A stretch of DNA of 64,000 bases from an uncultured Eubacteriales bacterium. GTDB lineage: Bacteria; Bacillota; Clostridia; Christensenellales; Aristaeellaceae. Positions within the stretch are counted from its first letter, which is position 1, and each line of letters starts with the position of its first letter. Location: the NCBI GenBank assembly GCA_902790015.1, contig CADAQF010000002.1, positions 62,001-126,000 on the forward strand, in the 5' to 3' direction. The notes beneath the pieces were generated by a model. That model saw only the letters and a program-made list of their open reading frames with translations, ran no database searches and had not been told where the DNA came from. This document shows positions 17,727-26,692 of this stretch, piece by piece. Position numbers and translations under genes: made by a program.

Positions 17727-19094
17727 TCAGTTGTCCGCAGCCGGTTCCGTTTCATTTTTGAACAGCCGGCTGCCGCGGTAGCGGAAAAACAGCAGCGTGG
17801 AACACATGATCCAGCCCATCGGGTAGGCCAGCGCGACGGCGACGAAACCGAAACCCAGCGCCTTGGTGACCGCCAGATAGATCTGCCTGAACACCACGAA
17901 CGAGCACAGCATGATCACCGTCGGGGCCGTGGCGTCGCCGATGCCCCTGAGCGCCCCGGCGTAGATCTGGTTAAAGCAGATGGTCAGGTAAAACGGCGTG
18001 ACGATGCGGATAAAACGGATGCCGTAGTCCACCACCTCCGCCTCGGGGGAAAACAGCCCCAGCAGCTCCCTTGCCGCGATAAAGGCCGTCACCGCCAGCA
18101 CGACCGTGGAAAGAAGGCTTATCTGTATCGCCGAACGGACGGACTGCTTGGCGCGTTCCTTCAATCCGGCGCCCCAGTTCTGCCCGACCATGGTGGTGGA
18201 GGACATGGCGATGGCCTGCACGGGTATCAGCACGAAGGCGTCCAGCTTGTTGTAGATCGAATACCCCGCCATGCACGCCGACCCGAAGGCGTTGATGTAG
18301 GACTGCACGAACACATTGGAAAAGGCCGTGATGGCGGACTGTATGCTGGACGGAAGCCCGATGCGCAGGATGCTTTTTATGGAAACCGAATCGATTTTGA
18401 GCTTCTTCCAGCGGATGCCGTAGGCGGCGTGCTCCCGGCTGAGCGTGACGAGTATCAGCACGGCGGACAGCATCTGGGAAATGATCGTGGCGTAGGCTAC
18501 GCCGTCCACCTTCATATGGAACACCAGCACGAACAGCAGGTCCAGCACCGTATTGGTCAGCGCCGAAAAAATCAGGAACAAAAGCGGCCGGCGGGAATCG
18601 CCCACGGCCCGCAGGATGCCCGAGCCCATGTTGTAAAACAGGATGCCCGATACGCCCGAAAAATAGATCACCAGGTATTCCCGGGCCTCGTCCCAGACAT
18701 CGGCCGGCGTCTGCATGAATCTAAGCATCGGGTCCACGACCGCCAGCCCGAACACCGTGGCGATGACGCTCAGGATGAAGGTGACTGATATCGTGGTGTG
18801 CACGGCCTTGCTTAAGAGCTCGTCGTCATGGGCGCCGTAGCGCTGGGATATGATGACCGACGCGCCGGTGGCCAGCCCCGCGCAGAAGCCCACCACCGTA
18901 TTGATGATGCTGCCGGTGGAACCCACGGCGGCCTGCGCCTCCTTGGACACGAAATTGCCCACCACCAGCGTGTCCACCGTGTTGTACAGCTGCTGAAACA
19001 AAAGACCAATCGCCATCGGAACGGCAAAGCTGATCAGGTGCTTCCAGATGCTGCCCTCCGTCATGTCCGAATCGGTCTTTATTTTAAGGGCCAA
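17727..19094 (-). CDS. MATE-family efflux transporter
   Basis: 455 residues with about 12 membrane helices. The start is a TTG at 19094 with GGGAGGAT 7 nt upstream. Typical motifs: SFAVPMAIGLLFQQLYNTVD near the N-terminus, VGFCAGLATGASVIISQRYGA, and the second-half counterpart SSTTMVGQNWGAGLKERAK. It would export cationic drugs or metabolites using a Na+ or H+ gradient in the cell membrane. No regulator is adjacent. Confidence 0.9.
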   Translation of the reverse strand: MALKIKTDSDMTEGSIWKHLISFAVPMAIGLLFQQLYNTVDTLVVGNFVSKEAQAAVGSTGSIINTVVGFCAGLATGASVIISQRYGAHDDELLSKAVHTTISVTFILSVIATVFGLAVVDPMLRFMQTPADVWDEAREYLVIYFSGVSGILFYNMGSGILRAVGDSRRPLLFLIFSALTNTVLDLLFVLVFHMKVDGVAYATIISQMLSAVLILVTLSREHAAYGIRWKKLKIDSVSIKSILRIGLPSSIQSAITAFSNVFVQSYINAFGSACMAGYSIYNKLDAFVLIPVQAIAMSSTTMVGQNWGAGLKERAKQSVRSAIQISLLSTVVLAVTAFIAARELLGLFSPEAEVVDYGIRFIRIVTPFYLTICFNQIYAGALRGIGDATAPTVIMLCSFVVFRQIYLAVTKALGFGFVAVALAYPMGWIMCSTLLFFRYRGSRLFKNETEPAADN

Positions 19095-19376
19095 ACGCTT
19101 ATCCTCCCATCAGTCTGTCGATGCTGAAAAACCGTTTTCCTGAGTAAAAAACGGCAAACCCCTCTCCCACCCTTTGCGTTCGGTCGATATCAGGTGAAAA
19201 AAATAAGCAGGTAAATGTGCGCATGTGCCTTGTACAGGGCCTTAATGTGAATAACGGGAATCGAACCCGACCGCGCCCGATACGGTCGCCATGCTCCGGA
19301 CAAGCCGGTTGAAGCTGCTTTCTGCCTCCGCTTCCGAGATCAGATATCCGCCCCGCGCAAATGACCGTATTATGTA
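19095..19376. other. Non-coding gap with tRNA-arm-like hairpins
   Basis: This is the upstream region of the MATE gene on the minus strand. Reading minus, there are three successive small hairpins (CCGG/CCGG near 19300-19312, CGACCG/CGGTCG near 19268-19288, and a T-arm-like CGGGTTCGATTCCCG at 19255-19269). No 7-bp acceptor stem can be formed. No gene is seen. Confidence 0.4.
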
Positions 19377-19835
19377 TTACTTGTCCAGCAGCTCCGTGGC
19401 CCAGTTCAGCGCCTGTATGCGGATATCCAGCTCCCGAAGCTCGCGGGACAGCGCGTCCGCCTGCTTGCGCAGCTCGCTCACGTCCACCGTGCTCAGCACC
19501 TTGATCTCGCTGCGGCTGTAGCGCTGGGAAACGCTGCTGGCGTTGTCCAGGAAGCTGTTGAGTATCCGCAGTTCATTTCCCCGGATGTCCCGCTGTGCCA
19601 GCAGGCCCGTCAGGGTGTCGTCTCCTTCGATGGTCTGGCTGTTGGTCAGGTTGATGCGGGTGACCAGGTCCTCCAGCTGCAGGGTAAGCTCCATCAGCTC
19701 GCTGAGCAGCGCCATGGGGTCCTCCGTCGGCGTTTCTCCCTCCTGAACGCGGGCGTTATTGTTCAAACGGGTCTCCAGAGCATTGAGCCTGCGCTGCAGG
19801 TCAGCCCGGTTGATCAGCGCTTCCGCCAGTTTCAT
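19377..19835 (-). CDS. DIP1984-family protein
   Basis: 152 residues from the ATG at 19835 (MKLAEALINRADLQRRL), chosen because GGGGAGGAA precedes it. The protein is almost wholly helical and coiled-coil-like, with the family pattern RYSRSEIKVLSTVDVSELRK near the C-terminus. The family has no firm function (an old septicolysin label exists for relatives). It stands alone on the minus strand, divergent from the two-component genes. Confidence 0.78.
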   Translation of the reverse strand: MKLAEALINRADLQRRLNALETRLNNNARVQEGETPTEDPMALLSELMELTLQLEDLVTRINLTNSQTIEGDDTLTGLLAQRDIRGNELRILNSFLDNASSVSQRYSRSEIKVLSTVDVSELRKQADALSRELRELDIRIQALNWATELLDK

Positions 19836-20027
19836 GGTGTTTCCTCCCCGCCCGCGCAGCGGGCTGTTTGTTACTCTCATATCCATCTTACCCCCGTCCG
19901 CGCCCGCTGTCAACCGCTTTTGAATATCCGCAAACCGCTTTTTGGCGCTCCTGAAGGAAGGCCCCGCCCGTCCTTATTCCCGCCTCAGATTATTCCTAAT
20001 TTTACGCCCGAACCCGCCGTTCACGGT

Positions 20028-20126
20028 TTGCCTTTTTGACCGTGCTATAGTATAATATGTACGCGCTTTCAAGTGTGTCCTTAGCGTGTCGGTCTCTTTA
20101 CCGAAAGGCACCGCCCGGTTTATAAT
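20028..20126 (+). promoter_or_regulatory. Promoter region of the two-component operon
   Basis: The 322-nt divergent gap 19836-20157 holds two candidates. One is TTGCCT (20028-20033), 17 bp, TATAAT (20051-20056). The other is TTTACC (20097-20102), 18 bp, TATAAT (20121-20126), which ends about 30 nt before the start codon. The second is better placed for the response regulator gene. Nothing else is evident in the gap. Confidence 0.55.
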
Positions 20127-20157
20127 ACCTTTATACGCTGGACAGGGGGTATTCTCA

Positions 20158-20853
20158 ATGGCAAAGAAAAAGCTGATCATGATCGCCGACGATGAGCTCG
20201 GCATACACGAGTCCCTGCGCATCTACCTGACCCGGGAAGGCTACGAGGTCTTCTCCGTTTTCAGGGGCGACGAGGTCATGGAGGCCTTTGAGCGGATGCG
20301 GCCCGACCTGCTGATCCTGGATATTATGATGCCCGGCCGCTCCGGCACACAGGTGTGCGCCGATATCCGGGCGGTCAGCATGACGCCCATCATCATCCTG
20401 ACGGCCAAGGGGGAGGAGGTCGATAAGCTCCTGGGCTTCGCGCTGGGGGCGGACGACTATATCGTCAAGCCCTTCAGCCCCCGCGAGGTTGTTTCCCGCA
20501 TCGCCGTCATTTTCCGCCGCGTCAACCGCATGGAGACCTCCCCGGACGACAGCGTCCTGACCGTGGGCAACATGACCGTCAACCTCAAATGCTACGAAGT
20601 CCACGTAGGTGGGGAGCCGGTGGTCCTGTCTCCCAAGGAGGTCGAGATCCTCCACCTGATGGCCAGCCATCCGCGCCAGGTTTTCACCCGCGAGCAGCTG
20701 CTGGATAACATCTGGGGCTTCGACTTTGACGGCGATCCCCGCGTGGTGGACACCTCCATCAAGCGCATCCGCAAAAAGCTCCCGCCGCAGGCGGGCATCG
20801 TGCTCAAGTCCGTATACGGCGTAGGCTACAAGGTGGAAGAGGCAGATGCGTAA
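20158..20853 (+). CDS. OmpR/PhoB-family response regulator
   Basis: 231 residues from the ATG at 20158 with ACAGGGGG 8 nt upstream. The receiver domain has the acidic pair ADDE, the phospho-acceptor Asp55 (LLILDIMMPG), the Thr in ILTAKG, and the Lys in IVKPFSP. The C-terminal winged helix shows VVLSPKEVEILHLMASHP, VFTREQLLDNIWGFDF and SVYGVGYK. It overlaps the kinase gene by 8 nt, so the pair is one operon. Targets are unknown; the DUF624 gene downstream is a candidate. Confidence 0.92.
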   Translation: MAKKKLIMIADDELGIHESLRIYLTREGYEVFSVFRGDEVMEAFERMRPDLLILDIMMPGRSGTQVCADIRAVSMTPIIILTAKGEEVDKLLGFALGADDYIVKPFSPREVVSRIAVIFRRVNRMETSPDDSVLTVGNMTVNLKCYEVHVGGEPVVLSPKEVEILHLMASHPRQVFTREQLLDNIWGFDFDGDPRVVDTSIKRIRKKLPPQAGIVLKSVYGVGYKVEEADA

Positions 20854-22576
20854 GATCAAGCAGATGTCCCTGATGACGCAGTTCTGTCTGATCATCGCGC
20901 TGACGATGCTCGTGACGGGCGTCGCCATCTACGAGATATCAGGCCGGCTGTCCCGCACCACCTTCACCCTTTCCGACCGCAAGGAGCTCGAGAGCGCCGC
21001 CCAGACCGCCCGCCAGCAGCTGGCCCTTTACAACAGCGGGTGGCTGTGGCAGATGGAACTGCAGGCCAAGGTAAACCCCACCCTGAACCCCGGCGGCATA
21101 TTCCTGCTGCTGACGGACAGCGAGGGCCGCGTCATCGCCTATACCGAATCGGGCGTGCCCTATTTCGGGGGCAGCAAGCTCCAGCGGTATCTGAGCCAGC
21201 TGAGCCAGGGGAAGGACATCAACCTCTCCGTTCAGGACAATAACAGCCAGGTGCTGATCCACGGAGAAAGGACCGAAAGCGGCTGCTGCATCCTGGCCGG
21301 AAAGCCCTTGAGGGTATTCCAGGGAACGCTCACCAACTACCGCGGGAGGCTCGTGGTCTGGCTGGTGCCGATCCTGCTTTTGCTGTTCGCCGTCGCCGCC
21401 CTGATCGGCCGGCTCGCCATCACCCCCCTGAGGGAGCTTAAAGCCGCCGCGCAGGACGTGGGAAACGGCCGGATGACGTTGCTTACGACGCCCATGCCCG
21501 GCGAAATGGCCGACGTGGCGGGCGCTTTCAACCATATGTCCGCCAAGGTCACCCAGACCATCCGGGATCTGAACCAGGAAAAGGAAAACATGACCCGGAT
21601 CCTGGAATCCCTGAGCGAAGGCATTCTGGCTCTTTCACCGGACGAAGAGATCCTGCACCGCAACAGGGCGTGCGTGGACCTGATCGGCCCGGAGGACAGT
21701 CCGGCATATGCCGAGGTCATGCAGGCGCTGCGGGGCGCCCTAAAGGACAAAAAGGATTTTTCCGGCAAGCTCCGCCGGGGCGACGCGGTGCTTTCCTACG
21801 ACGTCACCCGCCTGCCCGGGGGCGAGGGCCAGGGCGGCGTGATCGCCTGCATCCGGGACGTCACGGAGGCCGAACGACTGTCCCGCACCCGGTATGATTA
21901 TGTGGCAAATATCTCCCACGAGCTCAGGACGCCCCTGGCGAACATGCGCGGCCTGGCCGAGGGCCTGCGCGACGGCCTGGTGACCGACGAGCAGGAAAGG
22001 ATGCGCTATTACGGCATAATCGTGGATGAGGTGCGCCGCTTGTCCCGCCTTGTCAACGACCTGCTGGAGCTCAGCGGCCTTCAGTCCAACCCCGCTGCCT
22101 TCGAAATGGAACAGGTCCAGCCCACGGAAACGCTGTGGGAGCTGTATGACCTCAACAAGAAAACCTTCGAGGAAAAGCGCCAGACCTTCCGGCTGGACGT
22201 CCCGCAGGACGACCTGCCCGCCATCATCACCAACGAGGACCGGCTGACCGAGGTGCTGACCATCTTCCTGGACAACGCCCGCAAATACACCCCGGAGGAA
22301 GGCACCGTCACCTTGGGCGCGCAGCTTGTGGAAACGGACGATATCGTCACCGGCATCCGCTTTTTCGTGCGCGACAACGGCATCGGCATGAGCGAGGAAA
22401 CCAGGAAGCTTGCCTTCGACCGTTTCCATCAGGCGGACAAGAGCCATTCCGGCAAGGGCAGCGGCCTGGGGCTTTCGATCGCCCGGGAGATACTGCTAAA
22501 ACTGGGCGTACAGATCCACGTGACCAGCGAACTGGGCAGGGGAAGCGAGTTTTCCTTCGTGCTGCCCGTACCATAA
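20846..22576 (+). CDS. Membrane sensor histidine kinase (HAMP-PAS-HisKA-HATPase)
   Basis: 576 residues. Membrane helices at about 10-30 and 170-190 flank an extracellular sensor of about 140 residues. Then come HAMP (about 190-245), a PAS-like domain (250-340), HisKA with His358 (ANISHELRTPLANM), and the HATPase with N box DNARKYTPEEG, G1 DNGIGMS and G2 GKGSGLGLSIA. The architecture resembles PhoR/WalK-type kinases. The signal is unknown. Confidence 0.92.
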   Translation: MRKIKQMSLMTQFCLIIALTMLVTGVAIYEISGRLSRTTFTLSDRKELESAAQTARQQLALYNSGWLWQMELQAKVNPTLNPGGIFLLLTDSEGRVIAYTESGVPYFGGSKLQRYLSQLSQGKDINLSVQDNNSQVLIHGERTESGCCILAGKPLRVFQGTLTNYRGRLVVWLVPILLLLFAVAALIGRLAITPLRELKAAAQDVGNGRMTLLTTPMPGEMADVAGAFNHMSAKVTQTIRDLNQEKENMTRILESLSEGILALSPDEEILHRNRACVDLIGPEDSPAYAEVMQALRGALKDKKDFSGKLRRGDAVLSYDVTRLPGGEGQGGVIACIRDVTEAERLSRTRYDYVANISHELRTPLANMRGLAEGLRDGLVTDEQERMRYYGIIVDEVRRLSRLVNDLLELSGLQSNPAAFEMEQVQPTETLWELYDLNKKTFEEKRQTFRLDVPQDDLPAIITNEDRLTEVLTIFLDNARKYTPEEGTVTLGAQLVETDDIVTGIRFFVRDNGIGMSEETRKLAFDRFHQADKSHSGKGSGLGLSIAREILLKLGVQIHVTSELGRGSEFSFVLPVP

Positions 22577-22597
22577 ATCAAGTAGGGAGAGAGACCG

Positions 22598-23701
22598 ATG
22601 TTTGGAAAACTGATGAACAGCTATTACTACGGCAAAAGCGGCAAAGGGGACTTCCAGAAGGAAGACCTTCCGCACAACCGCTGGCAATTGTTCTGGGCCA
22701 TGCTGCGGGTGCGCCTGGGCGGCCTCAGCCGGATGAACCTGATGGTGCTCGCCGTCTATATTCCCCTGATGGGCGTGCTGCTGGTCAACGGCCTGCGCTA
22801 TATGCAAGCGCTGACGCTGGCGTCCGGCTATCATCAGTACCTCACCGAGGGAACGGAGCTGGGGGAGGAATACACCGATCAGGTCATCGCCGTGCTCCAG
22901 TCCCCGCCCTATTTTGAAGACGGCACTTTTGATCTCCTGCGCTACGGGCGCGATGTCTTTTCCTTCACGCTGTTCCATACGCTTCTGTGGCTGATCCCCT
23001 GCATTTTGATCACCGGGCCCGTGGAAGCCGGCATGGCCTACGTCTGCCGCAACTGGGCGCGGGATGAGCACGCCTTCGTCTGGGCGGACTTCAGGGACGC
23101 CGTCAAGGAAAACTGGAAGCAGGCCCTGGGCGTTTCCGTGATCACCGCCCTGATCCCGCTGATCATGTATCTGTGCTGGCAGTTCTACGGTTCCCTGGCG
23201 GAAAATAACATTCTGTTCATGCTGCCGCAGATGCTGATCCTCGTGCTGGGCATTTTGTGGTTCCTGGGCCTCATATTCTTGTATCCCCTGATGGTCACCT
23301 ATAAAATGACCTTCTTCCAGCTCATCAAAAACGCGCTGATCCTCAGCGTCGGCCGCCTGCCGCAGACCGTCGGCATCCGTCTGGTCACGCTTTTCCCCGC
23401 GGCGCTGTGCCTGTTTTTGTTCATGTTCACAGGGGTGGGCATGTACGGCATCCTGGCGCTGGGCATCTACTACATCGTGATGGGCATCGCCCTGCACCGC
23501 TTCATCTTCGCCTCCTTCACCAATGCCGTGTTCGACCGCTTCATCAATTCCCGCATGGAGGGCGTTCAGATCAACCGGGGCCTTTCGCTTGAAGAGGATG
23601 AGGAGGAAGAGGAAGAAGACGAGGAACAGCCGCAGGAGGAAGGCGAAGACGAGGAAGAGTCCGGACACCTGCCCAAGGGCGCGGAGGCGCAGCACGCCTG
23701 A
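22598..23701 (+). CDS. DUF624 (YesL-like) membrane protein with acidic tail
   Basis: 367 residues with about six hydrophobic helices. The family signature is ITGPVEAGMAYVCRNWARDEHAFVWADF, with VKENWKQALGVS after it. The last 45 residues are intensely acidic: a run of Glu/Asp around EEDEEEEEEDEE, unlike most family members. YesL-like proteins often sit by carbohydrate uptake genes, and their function is unknown. It follows the kinase by 21 nt and its last base is the first base of the methyltransferase gene start (TGATG). Confidence 0.75.
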   Translation: MFGKLMNSYYYGKSGKGDFQKEDLPHNRWQLFWAMLRVRLGGLSRMNLMVLAVYIPLMGVLLVNGLRYMQALTLASGYHQYLTEGTELGEEYTDQVIAVLQSPPYFEDGTFDLLRYGRDVFSFTLFHTLLWLIPCILITGPVEAGMAYVCRNWARDEHAFVWADFRDAVKENWKQALGVSVITALIPLIMYLCWQFYGSLAENNILFMLPQMLILVLGILWFLGLIFLYPLMVTYKMTFFQLIKNALILSVGRLPQTVGIRLVTLFPAALCLFLFMFTGVGMYGILALGIYYIVMGIALHRFIFASFTNAVFDRFINSRMEGVQINRGLSLEEDEEEEEEDEEQPQEEGEDEEESGHLPKGAEAQHA

Positions 23702-24444
23702 TGTATACCGATTTTGCCTCCGTGTACGACCGCCTGATGGCGGACGTTCCTTACGCTGAATGGGCCGCCTTTTACGCTGGGCTCATGAAGGCGCACGGTG
23801 TTACGGACGGGCCTGTGGCGGAGTGCGCCTGCGGCACCGGGAACCTGACCATCCCGCTGTCGCGGTTTTACGAAAGGATCACCGGTATCGACCTGAGCGG
23901 CCCGATGCTGGAAAAGGCCATGGAAAAGGCGCGGCTCCAGGGAAGGCTGATCCCCTTTGTCCGGCAGGATATGCGGAAGCTCGCGCTGCCTAAAAAGGCT
24001 TCCTGCGTGCTTTCCACCTGCGACGGCGTCAATTACCTGACCCGGGCGGACGACGTCCTTTCCTTTTTCCGCGCGGCGTTTGCTTCGCTCAGGCCCGGCG
24101 GGGCGCTGATCTTCGACGTGTCCACGCCCTATAAGCTCAAAACGGAGCTGGGCACCTGCCTGCGCGCGCTGACGGATCCGGATATCTGCTATATCTGGCA
24201 GAGCAGCTTTGACGATGCGTCCGCCCTGTTCGATATCCGCATGGATATATTCGTTTTAGGAAAAACAGATCTCTACCGGCGCCTGACTGAGGAACAGACC
24301 CAGCGGGCCCACACCCGGGAGGAACTGACCGCCTGGCTTTCGTCGACCGGCTTTGCCGATATCGCCTTTTACGGCGACCGCACCATGGACCCGCCGGACG
24401 AGCGGGAACTCAGGTGGCACGTTGCCGCCCATAAACCTGACTGA
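23701..24444 (+). CDS. Class I SAM-dependent methyltransferase
   Basis: 247 residues. Motif I is VAECACGTGNLTIPLSRF, motif II ITGIDLSGPMLEKA; VRQDMRKLALP and FRAAFASLRPGGALIFDVSTP are post-I and motif III regions. This is the YbaJ/Methyltransf_25 type with N-terminal FASVYDRLMADVPYAEWAAF. The substrate is unknown. The start overlaps the DUF624 stop by 1 nt. Confidence 0.87.
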   Translation: MYTDFASVYDRLMADVPYAEWAAFYAGLMKAHGVTDGPVAECACGTGNLTIPLSRFYERITGIDLSGPMLEKAMEKARLQGRLIPFVRQDMRKLALPKKASCVLSTCDGVNYLTRADDVLSFFRAAFASLRPGGALIFDVSTPYKLKTELGTCLRALTDPDICYIWQSSFDDASALFDIRMDIFVLGKTDLYRRLTEEQTQRAHTREELTAWLSSTGFADIAFYGDRTMDPPDERELRWHVAAHKPD

Positions 24445-24453
24445 GGAGAACTT

Positions 24454-25362
24454 ATGAGCTTTATTCAACCCAAGGATGAAATGCTGCACCTGACGCTGAT
24501 GAACGGCCAGGCCCGGGTGCTTTTCTGCCGTACCACCCGCCTGTCCCAGGAAATGGCCCGGATCCATATTCCCTCCGATACTGCCTGCGCAGCCCTTTCC
24601 CGGCTGATGAGCGGCACGCTGATGCTCAGCGTCATGATGAAGGGGGAAAACGATTCCGTCACCGTCACCGTGGCCGGCGACGGCCCCATCGGCAAAATGA
24701 CTGCCGTCGGCCGGGGCGGCGAGGTCAAGGTGACCGCCGAATACCCCCAGCAGGAAGTGCCCCGCCGGGCCGACGGCCATCTGGATGTAGGCGCGCTGGT
24801 GGGCCGCACCGGCCGCATGAGCGTGGTCAAGGACATCGGCCTCAAGGAACCCTATATCGGCCAGGTGAACCTGGTATCCGGCGAACTGGGGGAGGACTTT
24901 GCGCAGTACTACACGGCCTCCGAACAGACCCCCTCCCTGGTGGCGCTGGGCGCCCGCGTATCCGACGGGCTGCCGCTGTCCACCGGGGGCATCCTCGTGC
25001 AGGCTATGCCCGGCTGCGAGGAGGAAACGCTGAACCAGCTGGAGCTGAGGTCGATGCTGTTCGCGGACATCAGCCGTGAACTGGCCGAGAACGATCTGAT
25101 GGACCTGGTCAACGCCTGGTTCGACGGCCTTGCTCCCAGGCTTGAATCCCGGCAGGAGCTGCGCTATCGCTGCGACTGTTCCCGGGAAAGGATGGAAAGG
25201 GCGCTGGCCGCCCTGGGCCGGGCCGAGCTTGAGGACATTCTCAATACCGACGGCTATGCCACGCTGACCTGTCATTTCTGCCGGACGGCCCGGGTTTTTG
25301 ACGAAAACGACCTCAGGCGTCTTCTCAGCCGGGAGGCTCACGCGGATGCCGGACAGGAATAA
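24454..25362 (+). CDS. hslO: Hsp33 redox-regulated chaperone
   Basis: 302 residues, full length. The zinc site cysteines are in RYRCDCSRER and LTCHFCRT, matching CxC...CxxC of Hsp33. GDGPIGKMTAVGRGGEVKVT and NLVSGELGEDFAQYYTASEQ are conserved core segments. It becomes an unfolded-protein holdase in the cytoplasm on oxidation and zinc loss, useful to an anaerobe exposed to oxygen. Its 3' end overlaps the TPR gene by 17 nt. Confidence 0.93.
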   Translation: MSFIQPKDEMLHLTLMNGQARVLFCRTTRLSQEMARIHIPSDTACAALSRLMSGTLMLSVMMKGENDSVTVTVAGDGPIGKMTAVGRGGEVKVTAEYPQQEVPRRADGHLDVGALVGRTGRMSVVKDIGLKEPYIGQVNLVSGELGEDFAQYYTASEQTPSLVALGARVSDGLPLSTGGILVQAMPGCEEETLNQLELRSMLFADISRELAENDLMDLVNAWFDGLAPRLESRQELRYRCDCSRERMERALAALGRAELEDILNTDGYATLTCHFCRTARVFDENDLRRLLSREAHADAGQE

Positions 25363-26692
25363 CGACAACATCGTCCCCTTCTCCCGCGCGCCCGCCTATT
25401 GGGTCCGGCGCGCGCGGAAGCATCAGAACGGCGACCGCCTGCAGGAAGCCTCCGTCCTGCTCAGAAAAGCCTATCGCCAGACGGGGGACGAAAAGATAGC
25501 CCTGGAGCTGGCCGGGCTCTATTGCCAGATGGGCAGCTATTCCGCGGCGAGGAGGCTTTCGGAGGAGCTGCTTTCCAGGGACGCCTCCTGTGCCGGCGCG
25601 TATTACATCCTGGGGGTCGCGAGCCTGGCCTTTGACGACGAGCGTCTTGCCGACGACGCGCTGGCCACCTGCATGATCCGCGACCGGGACGGTCTGTACG
25701 CAGAAAAGGCGCAGGATCTGCTCAGCGATTACGTATGGCGGCAGGACCCGGTTTTTCCCCGCTCCGCGCGGGCGGAGGTGCTGCACCTGCAGGCGCTGGA
25801 CTCTCTGTGGGACGGGGACTGGAAAAAGGCGGAGCGTCTTCTTTTGCGCGCCGTCCGGCAGGGGAAGCGTCCACAGGCGGATACGCTGCTGGGCGAAAAC
25901 TATCTCCGCCAGGGCCGGGTCAGGGAAGCGCTGCCTCTTTTGCAGCGCGCCGCCCGCAAACTTCCCGGCAGGCCCACCCAGCGCCTGCTGCTCGCCCAGG
26001 CGCTCTGCGCAGCCGGAGCCAGGGGCCTTGCAGAGGCCTGGCTCATGAAAACGCTTCCCCTGTGCGAAAGCATCCCGGAGCTTGTCCTGTCGGCTGAAAG
26101 CTGCCTGTACGCCGGGCTCAAAGTGCCGTTTCTGCGCCGCCTGCGCGAGGTGTCGCGTGAGATGCCCCTGTCTAACGACCTGCTTTACCTGAAGGCCGCG
26201 GTATACGCCGACACCTTTGATTTTGAGCGGGCGGTCCGGCTGTTGATGCTCATCCTCAAGCGCGATCCGGACGACCCGGACGCCGCCGACGCCCTGCGCA
26301 CCCTGGGCCTTTCGCCCGTGCCGCTGGACAGGCGGCAGGTCAGTCCCTTCGTTTATTCCCTCTGCGCCAGGCCGCCCATCAGGGGAGACGCCGCGCTTAA
26401 GCGCCTCGCCCACGGGCTGACCATTTCCCTGGGCGGCGCCATGAGCTGGCCCTCCGTGCTCAAGTGGACGGAAAGCGGCTGGGCGCGTCTCAACCCCACG
26501 CAGAAAAAGTATCTGGACAGGGACAGGTTTTTTACCTGGCAGCAGGCTTTTTACCTCTGGCTCAGGGAAAAAAGCGGCGACCGCTATCTTTCCCGCGTTT
26601 CCCCGCTGTTTAAAGGGCATACCCGCGCTCGGCGCGTCAGGAGAATGCTGCGTTTCCTGCGCAGCCAGGAGAATTGGAGAAGGATCAAATGA
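25346..26692 (+). CDS. TPR-repeat protein
   Basis: 448 residues from the ATG at 25346 (MPDRNNDNIVPFS), with GGGAGG 9 nt before it and inside the end of hslO. At least seven tetratricopeptide-like helical pairs are visible, for example DRLQEASVLLRKAYRQTGD, ALELAGLYCQMGSYSAARRL and GENYLRQGRVREALPLLQRA. The C-terminal 120 residues are basic and not TPR (TISLGGAMSWPSVLKWTESG). No enzyme motif is seen, so it is probably a scaffold. It overlaps the HEAT-like gene by 4 nt. Confidence 0.8.
   Translation: MPDRNNDNIVPFSRAPAYWVRRARKHQNGDRLQEASVLLRKAYRQTGDEKIALELAGLYCQMGSYSAARRLSEELLSRDASCAGAYYILGVASLAFDDERLADDALATCMIRDRDGLYAEKAQDLLSDYVWRQDPVFPRSARAEVLHLQALDSLWDGDWKKAERLLLRAVRQGKRPQADTLLGENYLRQGRVREALPLLQRAARKLPGRPTQRLLLAQALCAAGARGLAEAWLMKTLPLCESIPELVLSAESCLYAGLKVPFLRRLREVSREMPLSNDLLYLKAAVYADTFDFERAVRLLMLILKRDPDDPDAADALRTLGLSPVPLDRRQVSPFVYSLCARPPIRGDAALKRLAHGLTISLGGAMSWPSVLKWTESGWARLNPTQKKYLDRDRFFTWQQAFYLWLREKSGDRYLSRVSPLFKGHTRARRVRRMLRFLRSQENWRRIK

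Noticed and set aside
19241..19320. tRNA gene on the minus strand
   Set aside because: CGGGTTCGATTCCCG looks like a T arm and two more hairpins precede it, but no acceptor stem pairs, the D-loop is too short and the second loop has nine bases.
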